From Marinoscillum pacificum (lineage in GTDB: Bacteria > Bacteroidota > Bacteroidia > Cytophagales > Cyclobacteriaceae): a stretch of 64,000 bases of DNA. Position numbers and translations under genes: made by a program. The first letter of the stretch is position 1. Every line of letters begins with the position of its first letter. The stretch lies in contig NZ_JAMZMJ010000004.1 in the NCBI RefSeq assembly GCF_024714495.1, positions 248,001-312,000 of the forward strand, read 5' to 3'. Below the pieces are notes generated by a model, which worked only from the letters and a program-made list of their open reading frames with translations, was not told the DNA's origin and did no database searches. Positions 63,398 through 64,000 of the stretch are shown here, in pieces.

Positions 63398-63889
63398 AGC
63401 TCGTACATAAACATCCCAAAATGACTTTTAAAGAAGCACCAATTATTGGAAGCCAGGAAAGGAATTTTTGTCTCCAAGTTGTTGAGAGTGTAACAAACAT
63501 TGGTCGATTTACCCAAGAAGAATTCAAGCTATTTGATCATCAAATAGTTTAAGGAACCAAATAAAGACTTTTAGTTTCACCTTGCCATATCATATTCTGA
63601 TGAATATTTCTCCGAAGAATACATCATCATTTCCAATGATAGCGAATGTTCAGGATTGAAGATATAAAACGGGAAAAGTCTAATTTTGGAAGTGATACTA
63701 CTCTACATTTCAATATTTAGTTTTTGGTCAAGACTCACAAAGTGAAGGAAGTCTCAATGAGTTTGAGAAATCAATACATGAGTTGATTGCAAGCATTAAT
63801 GATTCTGGAATGGAAATTAAAATAACACTGACTAAATTGGATTAAATTATATCTACCTGATAATCAATTCAATGATTAACTAAGAGAAA
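63398..63889 (+). other. Gap with small and decayed frames
   Basis: No gene over 60 codons is seen. A complete 43-codon frame at 63421-63552 is listed separately. Further on, an open stretch without start (63575 to about 63668) encodes a peptide with ISYSDEYFSEEYIIISNDSE. Another (about 63696-63845) encodes FGQDSQSEGSLNEFEKSIHEL and more. These protein-like but startless frames suggest a broken gene between the helicase pair and the kinase-like gene. Confidence 0.4.
63421..63552 (+). CDS. Possible 43-residue protein
   Basis: An ATG frame of 43 codons starts MTFKEAPIIGSQERNF and ends FDHQIV. It lies 23 bases after the coiled-coil gene on the same strand. The composition is protein-like but there is no family match. 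It may be the N-terminal remnant of the decayed gene that follows. Confidence 0.25.
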   Translation: MTFKEAPIIGSQERNFCLQVVESVTNIGRFTQEEFKLFDHQIV

Positions 63890-64000
63890 ATGCTGCCCAT
63901 ATATGATGATATAACCTTCCTAGAATTGCTTGAAAAAGGTGGACGAAACAAGCCTTGGTTAATACGAGCATTGATTAATGATACTTATGAAGAATATGTA
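63890..64000 (+). CDS. N-terminal fragment of a possible HipA-like kinase (cut by the right edge)
   Basis: An ATG frame of 37 codons runs to the window end: MLPIYDDITFLELLEKGGRN then KPWLIRALINDTYEEYV. The pattern of a hydrophobic helix followed by GGRNKPWL and a strand leading to an EEYV step resembles the start of HipA_2-type kinase domains, where a nucleotide-binding lysine follows. Only the N-terminus is visible, so the call is tentative. Such kinases often have a DUF3037 partner next door. Confidence 0.35.
   Translation, partial: MLPIYDDITFLELLEKGGRNKPWLIRALINDTYEEYV

Noticed and set aside
47307-64000. CRISPR array or cas genes in the island
   Set aside because: No regularly spaced repeats and no Cas-like motifs were seen; the repeats found are two-copy and short.

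Overview
The window looks like chromosome from a gliding, probably marine, member of the Bacteroidota, most likely order Cytophagales. The sequence evidence is a gldK-gldL-gldM-gldN operon with PorP/SprF and SprE/PorW homologues (type IX secretion and gliding motor), a split F-type ATP synthase operon without atpD and atpC, a TonB-dependent receptor, LytTR and two-component propeller regulators, and promoters of the Bacteroidota form TAnnTTTG (here usually TAnnTTTGCA). The order-level placement is inference from gene content.

Layout. Bases 1-1278: tail of an unknown gene and a THUMP-like methyltransferase. 1281-9558 (minus): a long run read as M23 peptidase, bactofilin, AtpZ-like, a small membrane protein, atpB-E-F-H-A-G, a UbiA-like membrane protein and a small methyltransferase. 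9577-16301 (plus): SprE/PorW, a class A penicillin-binding protein and UvrC, ending in a hairpin shared with the opposing gld operon. 16329-21864 (minus): gldN, gldM, gldL, gldK and a PorP/SprF protein. 21923-25481 (minus): hemD, DUF4271 and a BamA/TamA-like barrel. 25524-27055 (plus): hemW and a small acidic protein. 27052-33440 (minus): a LytTR response regulator with its LytS-type kinase, uvrA, a LOG-family protein and a TIGR01777 epimerase. 33455-46917: a secreted protein, a TonB receptor with a beta-helix lipoprotein, MoxR, a flavin monooxygenase, a 68-residue protein, a propeller histidine kinase, a YHYH lipoprotein with three FN3-like repeats, and a membrane-anchored partner.

From 47034 the character changes. 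tRNA-Gly(GCC) and tRNA-Leu(TAA) are followed by an all-plus-strand accessory island running off the right edge. It holds a three-helix membrane protein, a DUF262-DUF1524 (GmrSD-like) protein overlapping a stand-alone PD-(D/E)XK protein, a type I restriction-modification operon with a second DUF262 protein between hsdR and hsdM (order R-DUF262-M-S), a 99-residue unknown, a 1455-residue RecQ-like helicase with an N-terminal DUF559-like nuclease domain overlapping a tail-anchored coiled-coil protein, decayed small frames, and the start of what may be a HipA-like kinase. The island reads as a defence cluster beside tRNA-Leu. The best candidates for something undescribed are the nuclease-helicase with its membrane-anchored partner and the DUF262/PD-(D/E)XK pair.

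The core genes work as groups: the bactofilin/M23/ATP-synthase run mixes envelope shaping and energy conversion; gldK-N, PorP/SprF and SprE supply secretion and gliding; hemD and hemW both serve tetrapyrrole metabolism; uvrC and uvrA both belong to nucleotide excision repair but sit apart.
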